Assembly: GCF_000420805.1 (NCBI RefSeq)
Contig: NZ_ATVQ01000004.1
Coordinates: 144,586 to 208,585 of the forward strand
Source of the DNA: Yaniella halotolerans DSM 15476
GTDB taxonomy: Bacteria; Actinomycetota; Actinomycetes; Actinomycetales; Micrococcaceae
Direction of reading: 5' to 3'
Length of the DNA stretch: 64,000 nt
Shown: piece by piece, positions 41,318 to 50,819 of the stretch
How the letters are laid out: each line of letters begins with the position of its first letter
Numbering within the stretch: position 1 is the first letter of the stretch
The notes under the pieces: generated by a model
Databases searched by the model: none
The model's input: only the letters and a program-made list of their open reading frames with translations
Told to the model about the DNA's origin: nothing
Program-made: the position numbers and the translations under genes

Positions 41318-41608
41318 ATGGCTCGTATTCAAATTGATGTTCAAGAACTTTTCGCAAAGGCAAATGGGGTCCAGTCCACAGCCGATCGGATCCAGGCTGA
41401 AGTCAACAGCATGGATGCTCAGCTGCGACAACTACAGGAGTCGTGGGTGGGTCAAGCATCTTCAAACTTCCAGACGGTTGTCACTGAATGGCGCGGGACA
41501 CAACAACGCGTCGAAGAATCTCTGCGGTCCATTCGGGATGCAATGCAGCACGCTGGTCAGCAATACGAATCGACTGAACAGGCGAACGCAGCGATGTTCC
41601 GCGGCTAG
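41318..41608 (+). CDS. WXG100 family (EsxA-like) protein
   Basis: 96 residues, two predicted helices around the turn motif WVG (residues about 43-45, in QESWVGQASSNFQ), the hallmark of small substrates of the type VII secretion system. CGAGGAGAACC precedes the ATG. It is alone: no second Esx gene, EccC ATPase or membrane components are in the window. The function may therefore be cytosolic or depend on a secretion locus elsewhere. Confidence 0.9.
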   Translation: MARIQIDVQELFAKANGVQSTADRIQAEVNSMDAQLRQLQESWVGQASSNFQTVVTEWRGTQQRVEESLRSIRDAMQHAGQQYESTEQANAAMFRG

Positions 41609-41619
41609 CATTCGACATC

Positions 41620-41663
41620 AACCTTTCACCTCGTCGGCCAGAATCACACGAGGTGAGGGGTTT
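41620..41663 (+). terminator. Intrinsic terminator after the WXG100 gene
   Basis: 15-bp stem (AACCTTTCACCTCGT, with G-T pairs in the lower half), 13-base loop and a short T-run. Confidence 0.65.
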
Positions 41664-41681
41664 GGTGGGTAGGCTAGGAGA

Positions 41682-42614
41682 ATGGCCGTATTGATCGATC
41701 CCGCACGGTGGCCCGCACACGGCACCGTGTTCTCCCACCTAGTGTCTGACGAGTCACTAGAAGAATTGCACGCTTTTGCCCGTGCAACCGGGGTCGCACC
41801 CAATGCCTTCGACGGGGACCACTATGACGTTCCGGTCAGTATGTACGAAGAGCTTGTCGCTGCCGGAGCACAGGAAGTGTCCGGTTCGGAACTGGTCCGT
41901 CGCCTGGTGAAATCGGGGTTGCGCATTACCGCAGCAGAGCGATCTTCCAAACTCGAAAAAATTCTGCACCAACGTTTCGCTCGGCTCTTTCCCAATACGT
42001 CAGAGCTCGAACGTGATCCAATATGCGATGCCTTATTGGAACGCTGGGATGAAGACCACCGGCACTACCACGACCTAACGCATCTGATGTCCGTGCTCAA
42101 GACCATCGAGTATCTCGAACGTCAGGGCGAATCCATGGGACCATTCCCCCGGGCAGTAAAACTTGCCGCGTGGTTCCATGATGCTATCTATCGCGCTGAC
42201 CCAATGCATCCCCCAGGGCAGGACGAAGAAGACTCCGCACGACTTGCAGAACGCGTCCTACCAGAGCTTGGCGTCCCCGGTCCGGAAATTTTAGAAACCG
42301 GACGCTTAATCCGGCTGACATTCACCCATGATCCCATTGAGGAAGATTTCGGCGGCAAGGTGCTCATTGACGCTGATCTCGAGGTCTTGGCTCGTTCCAG
42401 CGGAGCCTATCAGCGGTACCGCGAGGGCGTGCGTCAAGATTTTCAAAAAGTCAACGACGAAGACTTCGTCGTCGGCCGCGAAAAATTCATCCGTGGCATG
42501 CTGGCGCAAAACCCAATTTTCAATACGCACACCGGCAGAAAACGCTGGGAACGGTCTGCAAGGCGGAACCTCATGTCCGAGCTTTACCCACGACGGGGCA
42601 AGCCGCTGAGCTAA
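41682..42614 (+). CDS. DUF4031-HD fusion protein
   Basis: 310 residues with two parts. Residues 1-85 match DUF4031 (VLIDPARWPAHGTVFSHLVSDESLEELHAFARATGV, then DHYDVP), an uncharacterised actinobacterial domain. Residues about 95-310 match the predicted metal-dependent HD phosphohydrolases of COG4339: HRHYHDLTHLMSVL, AAWFHDAIYRADP, and LTFTHDP carry the putative metal ligands. The two are often separate genes. The stop overlaps the stop of the convergent SDR gene by four bases. Substrate unknown. Confidence 0.85.
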   Translation: MAVLIDPARWPAHGTVFSHLVSDESLEELHAFARATGVAPNAFDGDHYDVPVSMYEELVAAGAQEVSGSELVRRLVKSGLRITAAERSSKLEKILHQRFARLFPNTSELERDPICDALLERWDEDHRHYHDLTHLMSVLKTIEYLERQGESMGPFPRAVKLAAWFHDAIYRADPMHPPGQDEEDSARLAERVLPELGVPGPEILETGRLIRLTFTHDPIEEDFGGKVLIDADLEVLARSSGAYQRYREGVRQDFQKVNDEDFVVGREKFIRGMLAQNPIFNTHTGRKRWERSARRNLMSELYPRRGKPLS

Positions 42615-43528
42615 CTCGCGAGATCTGGGTCGCGTCCGACGAAGCGATCCATGGTCGAGTTGATCCCGAAAAGATCTCGACACCGATCAGCCAGCGGCAC
42701 AGGAAGTAGATTCAACCATCTGGCCATGGAAGCGCTGGCCGGCAGAATGAGCTGGTGTTTACCAGCTTCTAATGTACGGAATATCCGGTCTGCGACGTCT
42801 TCCGGCTCCAAAATCGGCAACAGGGCGTTAGGAGAGCTAGCACCTTCGAACATTCCGGTGGCAACATAGAACGGATGTACGGATAACGTATGAAGGTTGT
42901 GACCCTGGTGGCGCATCTCGGCTCGTAATGACTCAGTGAACCCGTGAGCGGCCCACTTCGAGGCAGCGTAGTCCGTCTGGCGTGCGACTCCAGTAAGTGA
43001 GGCAGCGGAAGAGATAACAGTGACAGAGCCAAAACGGTTGGTCAACATGCCCGGAAGAAATTGGCGCGTCACCCGGTAGAGCGCTAGAGCGTTGACTTGG
43101 AAGGTCCGCTCCACGTCTTCATGGTTCTGTTCAAGAAACGGCTTGCCGGTCACAACACCTGCGTTGTTCACCAGAAAGTCGATACTACCAATGCGGTTAC
43201 GCACCGCCTCACCTGCAGTATCTACCGACTCGTCGCTGGTTACATCAACAACGTCATACGATGCATCGACTCCAATGTTGAGAATTTCTTGGACGACCTC
43301 GTGGGCGACAACCTCGTCAATATCCCATACAACGACATGGGCGGCACGACGTTGCGCCGAGCCGATGGCCAGAAGGCGTCCAATACCAGAGCCGGCGCCG
43401 GTGACCAGCACGGTCTGCGCTCGAAGTGACAGCAATCGTTCAGCACGTTTCCGGTACCACACTCCGGCTGCTCCAATAGCGCCAGCGGTGATCGTCACAT
43501 TGCGAACGGTACGAAGCAATTTCCCCAC
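42611..43528 (-). CDS. Short-chain dehydrogenase/reductase
   Basis: 305 residues with an N-terminal membrane-prone segment (VTITAGAIGAAGVWYRKRAE) before the SDR core. Cofactor motif VTGAGSGIGR at about residue 42, NNAGVV at about 117, catalytic Ser in VISSAAS and YAASK with the catalytic Tyr and Lys at about 184. Substrate unknown. Confidence 0.92.
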   Translation of the reverse strand: MGKLLRTVRNVTITAGAIGAAGVWYRKRAERLLSLRAQTVLVTGAGSGIGRLLAIGSAQRRAAHVVVWDIDEVVAHEVVQEILNIGVDASYDVVDVTSDESVDTAGEAVRNRIGSIDFLVNNAGVVTGKPFLEQNHEDVERTFQVNALALYRVTRQFLPGMLTNRFGSVTVISSAASLTGVARQTDYAASKWAAHGFTESLRAEMRHQGHNLHTLSVHPFYVATGMFEGASSPNALLPILEPEDVADRIFRTLEAGKHQLILPASASMARWLNLLPVPLADRCRDLFGINSTMDRFVGRDPDLAS

Positions 43529-43602
43529 GGTGTTCCTTTCTGACCTACTGCATCATCCTATCTGGTGCTGCAGCGCTTGGAAACAGAACCATCGGGTTAA
43601 AG

Positions 43603-43634
43603 CACTCACCCCCAGTCAATGCCGGGGGTGAGTG
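43603..43634 (-). terminator. Intrinsic terminator after groEL
   Basis: Perfect 11-bp stem (CACTCACCCCC), 10-base loop, then CTTTAA on the - strand, 38 bases after the groEL stop. Confidence 0.8.
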
Positions 43635-43671
43635 TAAGATCTCGCGATCTTGGAGCAGCTAAGGCAAAGCC

Positions 43672-45408
<1,737 letters not shown>

Positions 45409-45442
45409 TCATCTTATGGTGAGGTAATCCTCCGAGCATGCT

Positions 45443-45469
45443 TTGGCAGTCATACCCAGAGAGTGCTAA
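45443..45469. promoter_or_regulatory. CIRCE element 1 (HrcA operator) upstream of groEL
   Basis: TTGGCAGTC, nine bases, GAGTGCTAA; compared with the consensus TTAGCACTC-N9-GAGTGCTAA, the left arm matches 7 of 9 and the right arm is perfect. Confidence 0.7.
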
Positions 45470-45477
45470 CACCAGTT

Positions 45478-45504
45478 TTAGCACTCGGAACACTTGAGTG
45501 CAAG
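45478..45504. promoter_or_regulatory. CIRCE element 2 (HrcA operator) upstream of groEL
   Basis: TTAGCACTC, nine bases, GAGTGCAAG; left arm perfect, right arm 7 of 9. Its centre is 35 bases from that of element 1. Confidence 0.75.
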
Positions 45505-45518
45505 TAGCTAAAGGTTTA

Positions 45519-46199
45519 TTAACTGCCCGTCAATACAACGACAACCCCGTCGACTGACGGTTCGTAGATTGCCGTTGCTCCGAGCTCCTCTGCCACAGCA
45601 TTCGCCGTCGCTTCGTTATCAGAGAAATAAACGGTGTTTGAAGCTGGCACGGCACCACTCCAGTTGTCAGCAACCGGCACGTTAAAGCCTGCCCCACCGA
45701 GTTCCTGGGCCACCGATGCCGCATGCCCTTGAACAGTAGACGCGTTGTAAACCCCAATAGGGACCTCATAGTTCACCGGCTCATCAGACTCTTGCTCCTC
45801 AGCATCCGGCTCATCCATCTCAGCGGTCTCTGTCGTGTCTTCAGGGCCTGAGGTCTCGAACGGTTCTAGGTCATCGTCTTCGGCAGTCGGCTCAGGCTCG
45901 ACAACATCCTCTGGCTCCACCGTTTCCTCTGGATCCTGCGGCTCGTCCTCAACTGCTGCACTAATCGTTTCTTCAGGCGCCGTCTCTGCCTGATTCAGCG
46001 GATCGGAGGGCAACAACCACAAGAAGGCGCCAACACCGATAGCAAGAGCAAGTCCGCCGGCAAGAATAATGGCGTTGAGATGACCGCTCCCCTTCGGTGG
46101 CGCAAAGTCTTTGCGATGCGCACCTTGCTGCGTTGTGTAGGGCTCGACGTCGTCAAAACGATCGTGTGCATACTTCTGTTCAGAAGATTCTTGACTCAC
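45519..46199 (-). CDS. LytR C-terminal domain membrane protein
   Basis: 226 residues: a cytosolic N terminus, one membrane helix (about residues 41-65), a long acidic Glu/Pro-rich linker (about 70-140) and a C-terminal LytR_C domain (PIGVYNASTVQGHAASVAQELGGAGFNV... VYFSDNEATANAVAEELG). The domain accompanies cell-wall-assembly enzymes of the LytR-CpsA-Psr class, but the catalytic LCP domain is absent. Its ATG overlaps the DUF3263 stop by four bases. Likely extracytoplasmic. Confidence 0.87.
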   Translation of the reverse strand: MSQESSEQKYAHDRFDDVEPYTTQQGAHRKDFAPPKGSGHLNAIILAGGLALAIGVGAFLWLLPSDPLNQAETAPEETISAAVEDEPQDPEETVEPEDVVEPEPTAEDDDLEPFETSGPEDTTETAEMDEPDAEEQESDEPVNYEVPIGVYNASTVQGHAASVAQELGGAGFNVPVADNWSGAVPASNTVYFSDNEATANAVAEELGATAIYEPSVDGVVVVLTGS

Positions 46200-46435
46200 T
46201 GTGCAACACCCTCTGCCCGCTGCACGGTAGACCGTGATTGCAACAAGCGATCAACTAACATCGGCGCATAGGCATAGGCACGCTCGGTAGTAATCAGGCG
46301 GGCAAGCTTCTGATAGTACCGGGTCGGTGTCATACCAAAGGTGTCGGAAATATCCCGTTCTTTGGCGCCAGCGTAATGCCAGGAGCGTTTTTCAAACTCC
46401 AGCATGTGCTGCTCGGTCGCACTCAGCGTTGCCAT
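46196..46435 (-). CDS. DUF3263 family protein
   Basis: 79 residues, helical and probably DNA-binding: LSATEQHMLEFEKRSWHYAGAKERDISDTFGMTPTRYYQKLARLI matches the DUF3263 domain, which looks like a helix-turn-helix region of a sigma-factor fold. ATG 46435 is chosen because AAAGGGG lies 4 bases before it. Operon with the LytR_C gene, a pair conserved in actinobacteria. Confidence 0.88.
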   Translation of the reverse strand: MATLSATEQHMLEFEKRSWHYAGAKERDISDTFGMTPTRYYQKLARLITTERAYAYAPMLVDRLLQSRSTVQRAEGVAQ

Positions 46436-46510
46436 GCGTCCCCTTTCAGATCCAATCATCGCCCACCAGTCTAAACTACTCCGATCCGTAGTATTCGTTA
46501 GGCTAAACCT

Positions 46511-47230
46511 ATGTCCTTTTCACTATGGCCTGACATTGATTCTTCGTGGCATCCCGTTTTAGCACCGGTCAGTCACCAGTTGCACCAACTTATGGAGCAG
46601 CTGCAAGCACGACGCGATGCCGGCGAGCACATCGAGCCCAGCCCTGAACACGTTTTACGTGTTTTCCGTTTGCCATTTGAACAGGTTAAAGTCCTGATCG
46701 TTGGCCAAGACCCCTACCCCACCCCCGGACACGCGGTCGGACTCAGCTTTGCATTGGACCCATCGGTCCGGCCCATCGCCCGATCACTCACCAACATTTT
46801 TCTTGAACGACGCGACGATCTTGGGCTCGAACCAGCAGCTTCCGGCGACCTCAGCGCATGGGAAGCTCAGGGCGTCTTTCTCCTAAACCGTGTGCTCACG
46901 GTCACCGCACACGACGCAGGTTCGCATCGCAACATCGGGTGGGAACCGATCACCGAGGCAGTCGTCAAAGCACTAGCCGAACGAGACGCTCCCCTGGCGG
47001 TCCTGCTTTGGGGCGGGCAGGCTAGAACACTTGCCCCATTATTCACTGCCCCAAACACGCTGGTCGTCGAGTCCGCACACCCTTCGCCGCTATCTGCCAG
47101 ACGTGGGTTCTTTGGGTCCAAACCGTTTTCGCGAACTAACACTTTCCTCAACAGTCACGGTCTAACACCGATTGATTGGGCTACCGAAACAGCCCAGCCC
47201 ACTGCTGCACACCCGACGCTCTTTGATTAG
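46511..47230 (+). CDS. ung: Uracil-DNA glycosylase
   Basis: Removes uracil from DNA in base-excision repair. 239 residues with the family-1 motifs VLIVGQDPYPTPGHAVGLSF (catalytic Asp), VFLLNRVLTV and VESAHPSPLSARRGFFG (catalytic His). TAGGCT at 46499-46504 is a -10-like hexamer 6 bases before the ATG and no ribosome site is seen, so the message may be leaderless. The stop overlaps that of the convergent thrE gene by four bases. Confidence 0.96.
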   Translation: MSFSLWPDIDSSWHPVLAPVSHQLHQLMEQLQARRDAGEHIEPSPEHVLRVFRLPFEQVKVLIVGQDPYPTPGHAVGLSFALDPSVRPIARSLTNIFLERRDDLGLEPAASGDLSAWEAQGVFLLNRVLTVTAHDAGSHRNIGWEPITEAVVKALAERDAPLAVLLWGGQARTLAPLFTAPNTLVVESAHPSPLSARRGFFGSKPFSRTNTFLNSHGLTPIDWATETAQPTAAHPTLFD

Positions 47231-49059
47231 CTATGGGCAAGACGACGACGCTCATTGGCTCTGAGCCCCGACGTCATGGGGCGTGCCAAGGAGTCGCCCA
47301 GTACGAGTCCCGTTGTTGTAGCCAAGATAATGATTGAGGCCTGCAAAAGCACTGAGACCCCGTCAGACATCATGTCCACGTTGTATCCCATCTGATACAT
47401 CGCTCGGAAAATCATCAACCCCGGCAATAAGAAAATACTCGCTGGAACCGCGATCACCAGTTGCGGCGCACGCAAGCTCAACGCAACAATCCTGGCAAAG
47501 AATCCTAAGACAACTGCTGCCGCCGCCGGTGCAATACTTGGGCCAAATCCAACCTCGATCGCCGTGACGTAGACGATGTAGCCGATCGCTGAAACCAGCC
47601 CTGTTGGCACAATGAGGCGTAACCTTGTCTGTCCTGCAATGGAGTTGCCCATAGCTGCAACCGCAACAAAGATACAGACCAACCAATGCGGATACCGTGG
47701 CGTTGGCAGCTGAGTAATATCAATTTCTGGAGCACCCAACATCGCGAGAACGACAATGCCGACCACGATGCCTGCTACCAGACCAACATAAGTCAGCACC
47801 GAGGACACAATCCTGCCGGCCGAGGTAATGGGGAAGCCATTAATCCCGTCTTGCACAGCAGATACAATCCGAAGACTGGGTACCAAGAGAATCAACGACG
47901 CCGCGATCATCAGTGCGGGGTCTCGGAAAACATCCAACCAGTAGAGCCCGAACGCCAGTGCGGTCGCCATAACCCCGCCGGCCATGGTCGCAAACACATC
48001 CGGTGCCCGCCAGCGCGTCATGACAAACACGGTCGCCATACTCAGGGCAGATGCTCCCAAACTCAGCAGTGCCGAAAACCAGGATCCCCCAATAAACAGC
48101 ACGAAAGCCGTAGCCCAGACACCATTGGCCACAAAGGCAACCCACGGTGGGAACGTTTTCTTCCGGTGCCGAATGGCAGCTAAGGTCGCCTGCGCATCGT
48201 CACGTCCTACATCTCCTGCGGCAATGCCCGACACTAATTCATGGAGATCGGCCAACCCTGCAAAATCAGATCCCCAAGAGCGCACGACCCGCTGATACGT
48301 GGCGGGAGGCTCACCCACGGGCGCGAAGTTTAACGAAATCGACTGGTTCGTGATGTCGACTTCAGCATCGTAGACGCCATAAGCCTGGGTGACCACGATG
48401 ATAGAAGTCTCCACTTCAAGGGCTCCGGCACCAAACCTGAACATGGTTTCGCCTAGCTTCAATGCCAGCAACATGGTGTTGTGGGCATCTTTTGCCTCGG
48501 CAACCGCCTTATACCGTGCACCAGTTAGCTGATACGGTGAATCATTTAGTCGATCCACCAGTCGTATCGCCTGGGTTGGCAAGGCCTCGGTCGTGGGCGC
48601 GTAGTCGTCGACGTAACTCGCCCGTTCGGTATCGTAGTCAGATTTTTTCTGTTTCTGCCGGTCCCCGATGCCTTGAAACGCTTGACGCCAGGTCGTCAGT
48701 GCCGGGAATTTTCGTGTATCAGGATCCGTTTTTTCCTGAATGTACGCTGCCTCTTCTTCCTCGTTAGGAAGATCCCGGAGAGGCTGAGGTACGGTTTCGA
48801 TATCGTCGTCCGTGGAAAGCACCGAGGTAGGCACTGGATCCTGTGGAGCTGTTTCGGGCTCGGTGATCTGCGGCACCACCTGGCGTGCCTCAACATCAGG
48901 GTTGGGTAGCGTCACGGCCGGACGGATGACGGGCATGATGCCGACCTCGGGCAGCGGCTCATTGGACTCAGTATCGCCCGTGTCACTCTGCGAAGTTTTG
49001 ACGGTACTCGGTTCGAGTTCCTCTTCTACATCGTTGCTCTTACGTTCTTCGTTCGCCAC
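47227..49059 (-). CDS. thrE: Threonine/serine exporter, ThrE family
   Basis: 610 residues. A long acidic cytosolic N terminus (to about residue 160) precedes the conserved amphipathic ThrE domain (LALKLGETMFRFGAGALEVETSIIVV) and about ten membrane helices (from about 310). Corynebacterium ThrE exports threonine and serine; substrate here is inferred. Start GTG 49059 is chosen because GGAGGGAGGG lies 5 bases before it. Lies directly after tRNA-Val and its terminator. Confidence 0.9.
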   Translation of the reverse strand: MANEERKSNDVEEELEPSTVKTSQSDTGDTESNEPLPEVGIMPVIRPAVTLPNPDVEARQVVPQITEPETAPQDPVPTSVLSTDDDIETVPQPLRDLPNEEEEAAYIQEKTDPDTRKFPALTTWRQAFQGIGDRQKQKKSDYDTERASYVDDYAPTTEALPTQAIRLVDRLNDSPYQLTGARYKAVAEAKDAHNTMLLALKLGETMFRFGAGALEVETSIIVVTQAYGVYDAEVDITNQSISLNFAPVGEPPATYQRVVRSWGSDFAGLADLHELVSGIAAGDVGRDDAQATLAAIRHRKKTFPPWVAFVANGVWATAFVLFIGGSWFSALLSLGASALSMATVFVMTRWRAPDVFATMAGGVMATALAFGLYWLDVFRDPALMIAASLILLVPSLRIVSAVQDGINGFPITSAGRIVSSVLTYVGLVAGIVVGIVVLAMLGAPEIDITQLPTPRYPHWLVCIFVAVAAMGNSIAGQTRLRLIVPTGLVSAIGYIVYVTAIEVGFGPSIAPAAAAVVLGFFARIVALSLRAPQLVIAVPASIFLLPGLMIFRAMYQMGYNVDMMSDGVSVLLQASIIILATTTGLVLGDSLARPMTSGLRANERRRLAHS

Positions 49060-49078
49060 CGTTGCCCTCCCTCCAAGC

Positions 49079-49105
49079 AAAAATCCCGGGCAAAATCTCC
49101 CGGGA
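49079..49105 (-). terminator. Terminator after tRNA-Val
   Basis: 7-bp GC-rich stem TCCCGGG with an 8-base loop, followed on the - strand by ATTTTTG. It ends just before the ribosome site of thrE. Confidence 0.75.
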
Positions 49106-49110
49106 AACAG

Positions 49111-49184
49111 TGGATCCTACTGGACTCGAACCAGCGGCCTCTCGCGTGTGAAGCGAACGCTCTAACCAGCTGAGCTAAGGATCC
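49111..49184 (-). tRNA. tRNA-Val (anticodon CAC)
   Basis: 74 bases; acceptor GGATCCT with AGGATCC, anticodon stem TTCGC/GCGAG around TTCACAC, T-loop TTCGAGT, discriminator A. Reads GTG. Confidence 0.97.
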
Positions 49185-49301
49185 GATAACGGCAATACTG
49201 TATCAGAATTTCACACTACTCGAGGTTCAACCAGCCCCTCGATTTTCGTTCATTTCCTGACCGAAAACCGAGGAGCCTGTGATAATTTTCTGGTGCATCA
49301 C

Positions 49302-50423
49302 TTAGCCTGCATTGCTGAAGGCATGGTCTATCTGTTCGTCGGTGAAACCTGTATAGGACAAGTAGCTACGAGCCTCTTCGTCGGTGGAATCATCCATCAG
49401 GTCTCGATACGACTCGAGCGCTTCGACCGCTTGTTCGTTATAGTTCACGTCAAGACCATTCAGGGCAGAATCGATGTGTTGGGACTCAAATCCCGAATAT
49501 TCCAGATAATCTTCAATACCCGTTTGTGAATAGCCGTTGTAATCGCTGTCCACCAACTCTTGTGCTTGACCGGCTGCTTGCTCCTCCCAATCAACATCCA
49601 AATTCGTGATGGCATAATCCACGGCTTCGCTGTCGTACCCGTCGATCTCCAATAGACCAGCCATGTCATCCGGGCCCCAATAGGAATACGCGCTATCAAT
49701 TCGTTCTTGGGCTGCCGCGAGAGCATCATCGCTGCTTCCGCCTGTGCCCGGTGCCATTCCACCGTTATCTTCGCGCCCTTCTGCTGGGTCAGGTTCCTCT
49801 ACTTCAGGGTCGTTGGACGGGTCCAACGACTCTGTCGGATCTGCCGGGGTCGGATCAGTCTGCTCGGTTGGAGCCGGATCCGTGGCGTTCGGATCTTCGT
49901 CGTCTCGGAGGAACAAGGCAAAAATCAGGACAACAATACCGATGACCACGATGCCGATAATGCTCCAGAACCACCATTGCTTATACGCAGGTTTCGGTGG
50001 CGGTCCGCTTCCGGGCATTTGCGCACCCTGCCAGGCATGAGGGTTGTTCGGATCATAATACTGTTGATTAGGGTCATAGAACTGCTGGTTTGGATCGTAA
50101 AACTGACCCGCCTGCCCCTGCCATTGGCTTGAAGCACCGTATGAGTGCTGTTGCGCACCGGGCCACGTTTGGGGGTCTTGCTGCGCCCAAGCCGCATGAT
50201 CTTGACCCTGCCATTGTGAGTCGTTTTGGCCCTGCCAAAATGGTTTCGTATGCTGCGGTTCGTGCTGCCCCGGACTGGCCCATTGCGGGTCATGCCACTG
50301 GTTCTGTGGCGGTATTGCCTCGGTTGGCTCGTTGTCACCCCGGGGAGATTGATTAGCAGCGCCATCTCCTTGAGGCCATTGCGGCGCCGACCACTTGTCG
50401 TTCGGGTCCTGATCGTTCGACAT
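49302..50423 (-). CDS. Membrane protein with Ltp-type repeats
   Basis: 373 residues. The first 140 are cytosolic, low-complexity and rich in Gln, Trp, Pro and Tyr, with the repeated unit QFYDPNQQ (three copies near 107-130). One membrane helix follows (about 151-173), then an acidic Pro/Thr linker, then three degenerate copies of the Ltp-type helix-turn repeat (YSYWGPDDMAGLLEIDGYDSE..., GYSQTGIEDYLEYSGFESQH..., EARSYLSYTGFTDEQIDHAF). The Ltp domain occurs in phage lipoproteins that block superinfection and in many actinobacterial surface proteins. The repeats should face outward. Role unknown. Confidence 0.8.
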   Translation of the reverse strand: MSNDQDPNDKWSAPQWPQGDGAANQSPRGDNEPTEAIPPQNQWHDPQWASPGQHEPQHTKPFWQGQNDSQWQGQDHAAWAQQDPQTWPGAQQHSYGASSQWQGQAGQFYDPNQQFYDPNQQYYDPNNPHAWQGAQMPGSGPPPKPAYKQWWFWSIIGIVVIGIVVLIFALFLRDDEDPNATDPAPTEQTDPTPADPTESLDPSNDPEVEEPDPAEGREDNGGMAPGTGGSSDDALAAAQERIDSAYSYWGPDDMAGLLEIDGYDSEAVDYAITNLDVDWEEQAAGQAQELVDSDYNGYSQTGIEDYLEYSGFESQHIDSALNGLDVNYNEQAVEALESYRDLMDDSTDEEARSYLSYTGFTDEQIDHAFSNAG

Positions 50424-50819
50424 GCGTCTCCTTTATGGCTCAGGCCTAGAATGTTTCGCCAATGACCATTGGCACAAGATAGTTGAGCTTTACGGTACCA
50501 CTGACAACACAGCATACTGAAGCAATATGCGCTCAAAATTTGCAGACCAGCGCCACGGTGTGTCATATCCCCTAACGCGAGCGGTAGATGAATTGGAGGA
50601 GACGAAAGTTCTAAGTCTCCTAGTCGGCGATGGTCTAAAGTAAACGCCAGCTTACCGCGGCATTTCACAGACGATGAGCGTCCAACAAAGTTCACCACAG
50701 CTCTCCCCTTTCGTTGCAATCGTGCGTTAGCGTGGACCATGAAGACGCACTGGGAGATTGTGACCGGCCTGAACCGTACTCGGATCAGGTTAGCTATATT
50801 CGCACGATTGGGATCACTT
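50424..50819. other. 396-bp gap between the Ltp-repeat gene and the AlbA_2 gene
   Basis: Divergent promoter region. It contains an inverted repeat (AGGAGAC 50597-50603 with GTCTCCT 50615-50621) and a 38-codon ATG frame at 50527-50643 (MRSKFADQRHGVSYPLTRAV...) with no good ribosome site. An in-frame ATG at 50739 would lengthen the AlbA_2 gene by 27 residues. No RNA gene is evident. Confidence 0.35.

Noticed and set aside
46493..46511. IdeR-like box before ung
   Set aside because: Only 14 of 19 positions match, mostly the central core; the sequence is better explained as a -10 hexamer (TAGGCT) of a leaderless promoter.
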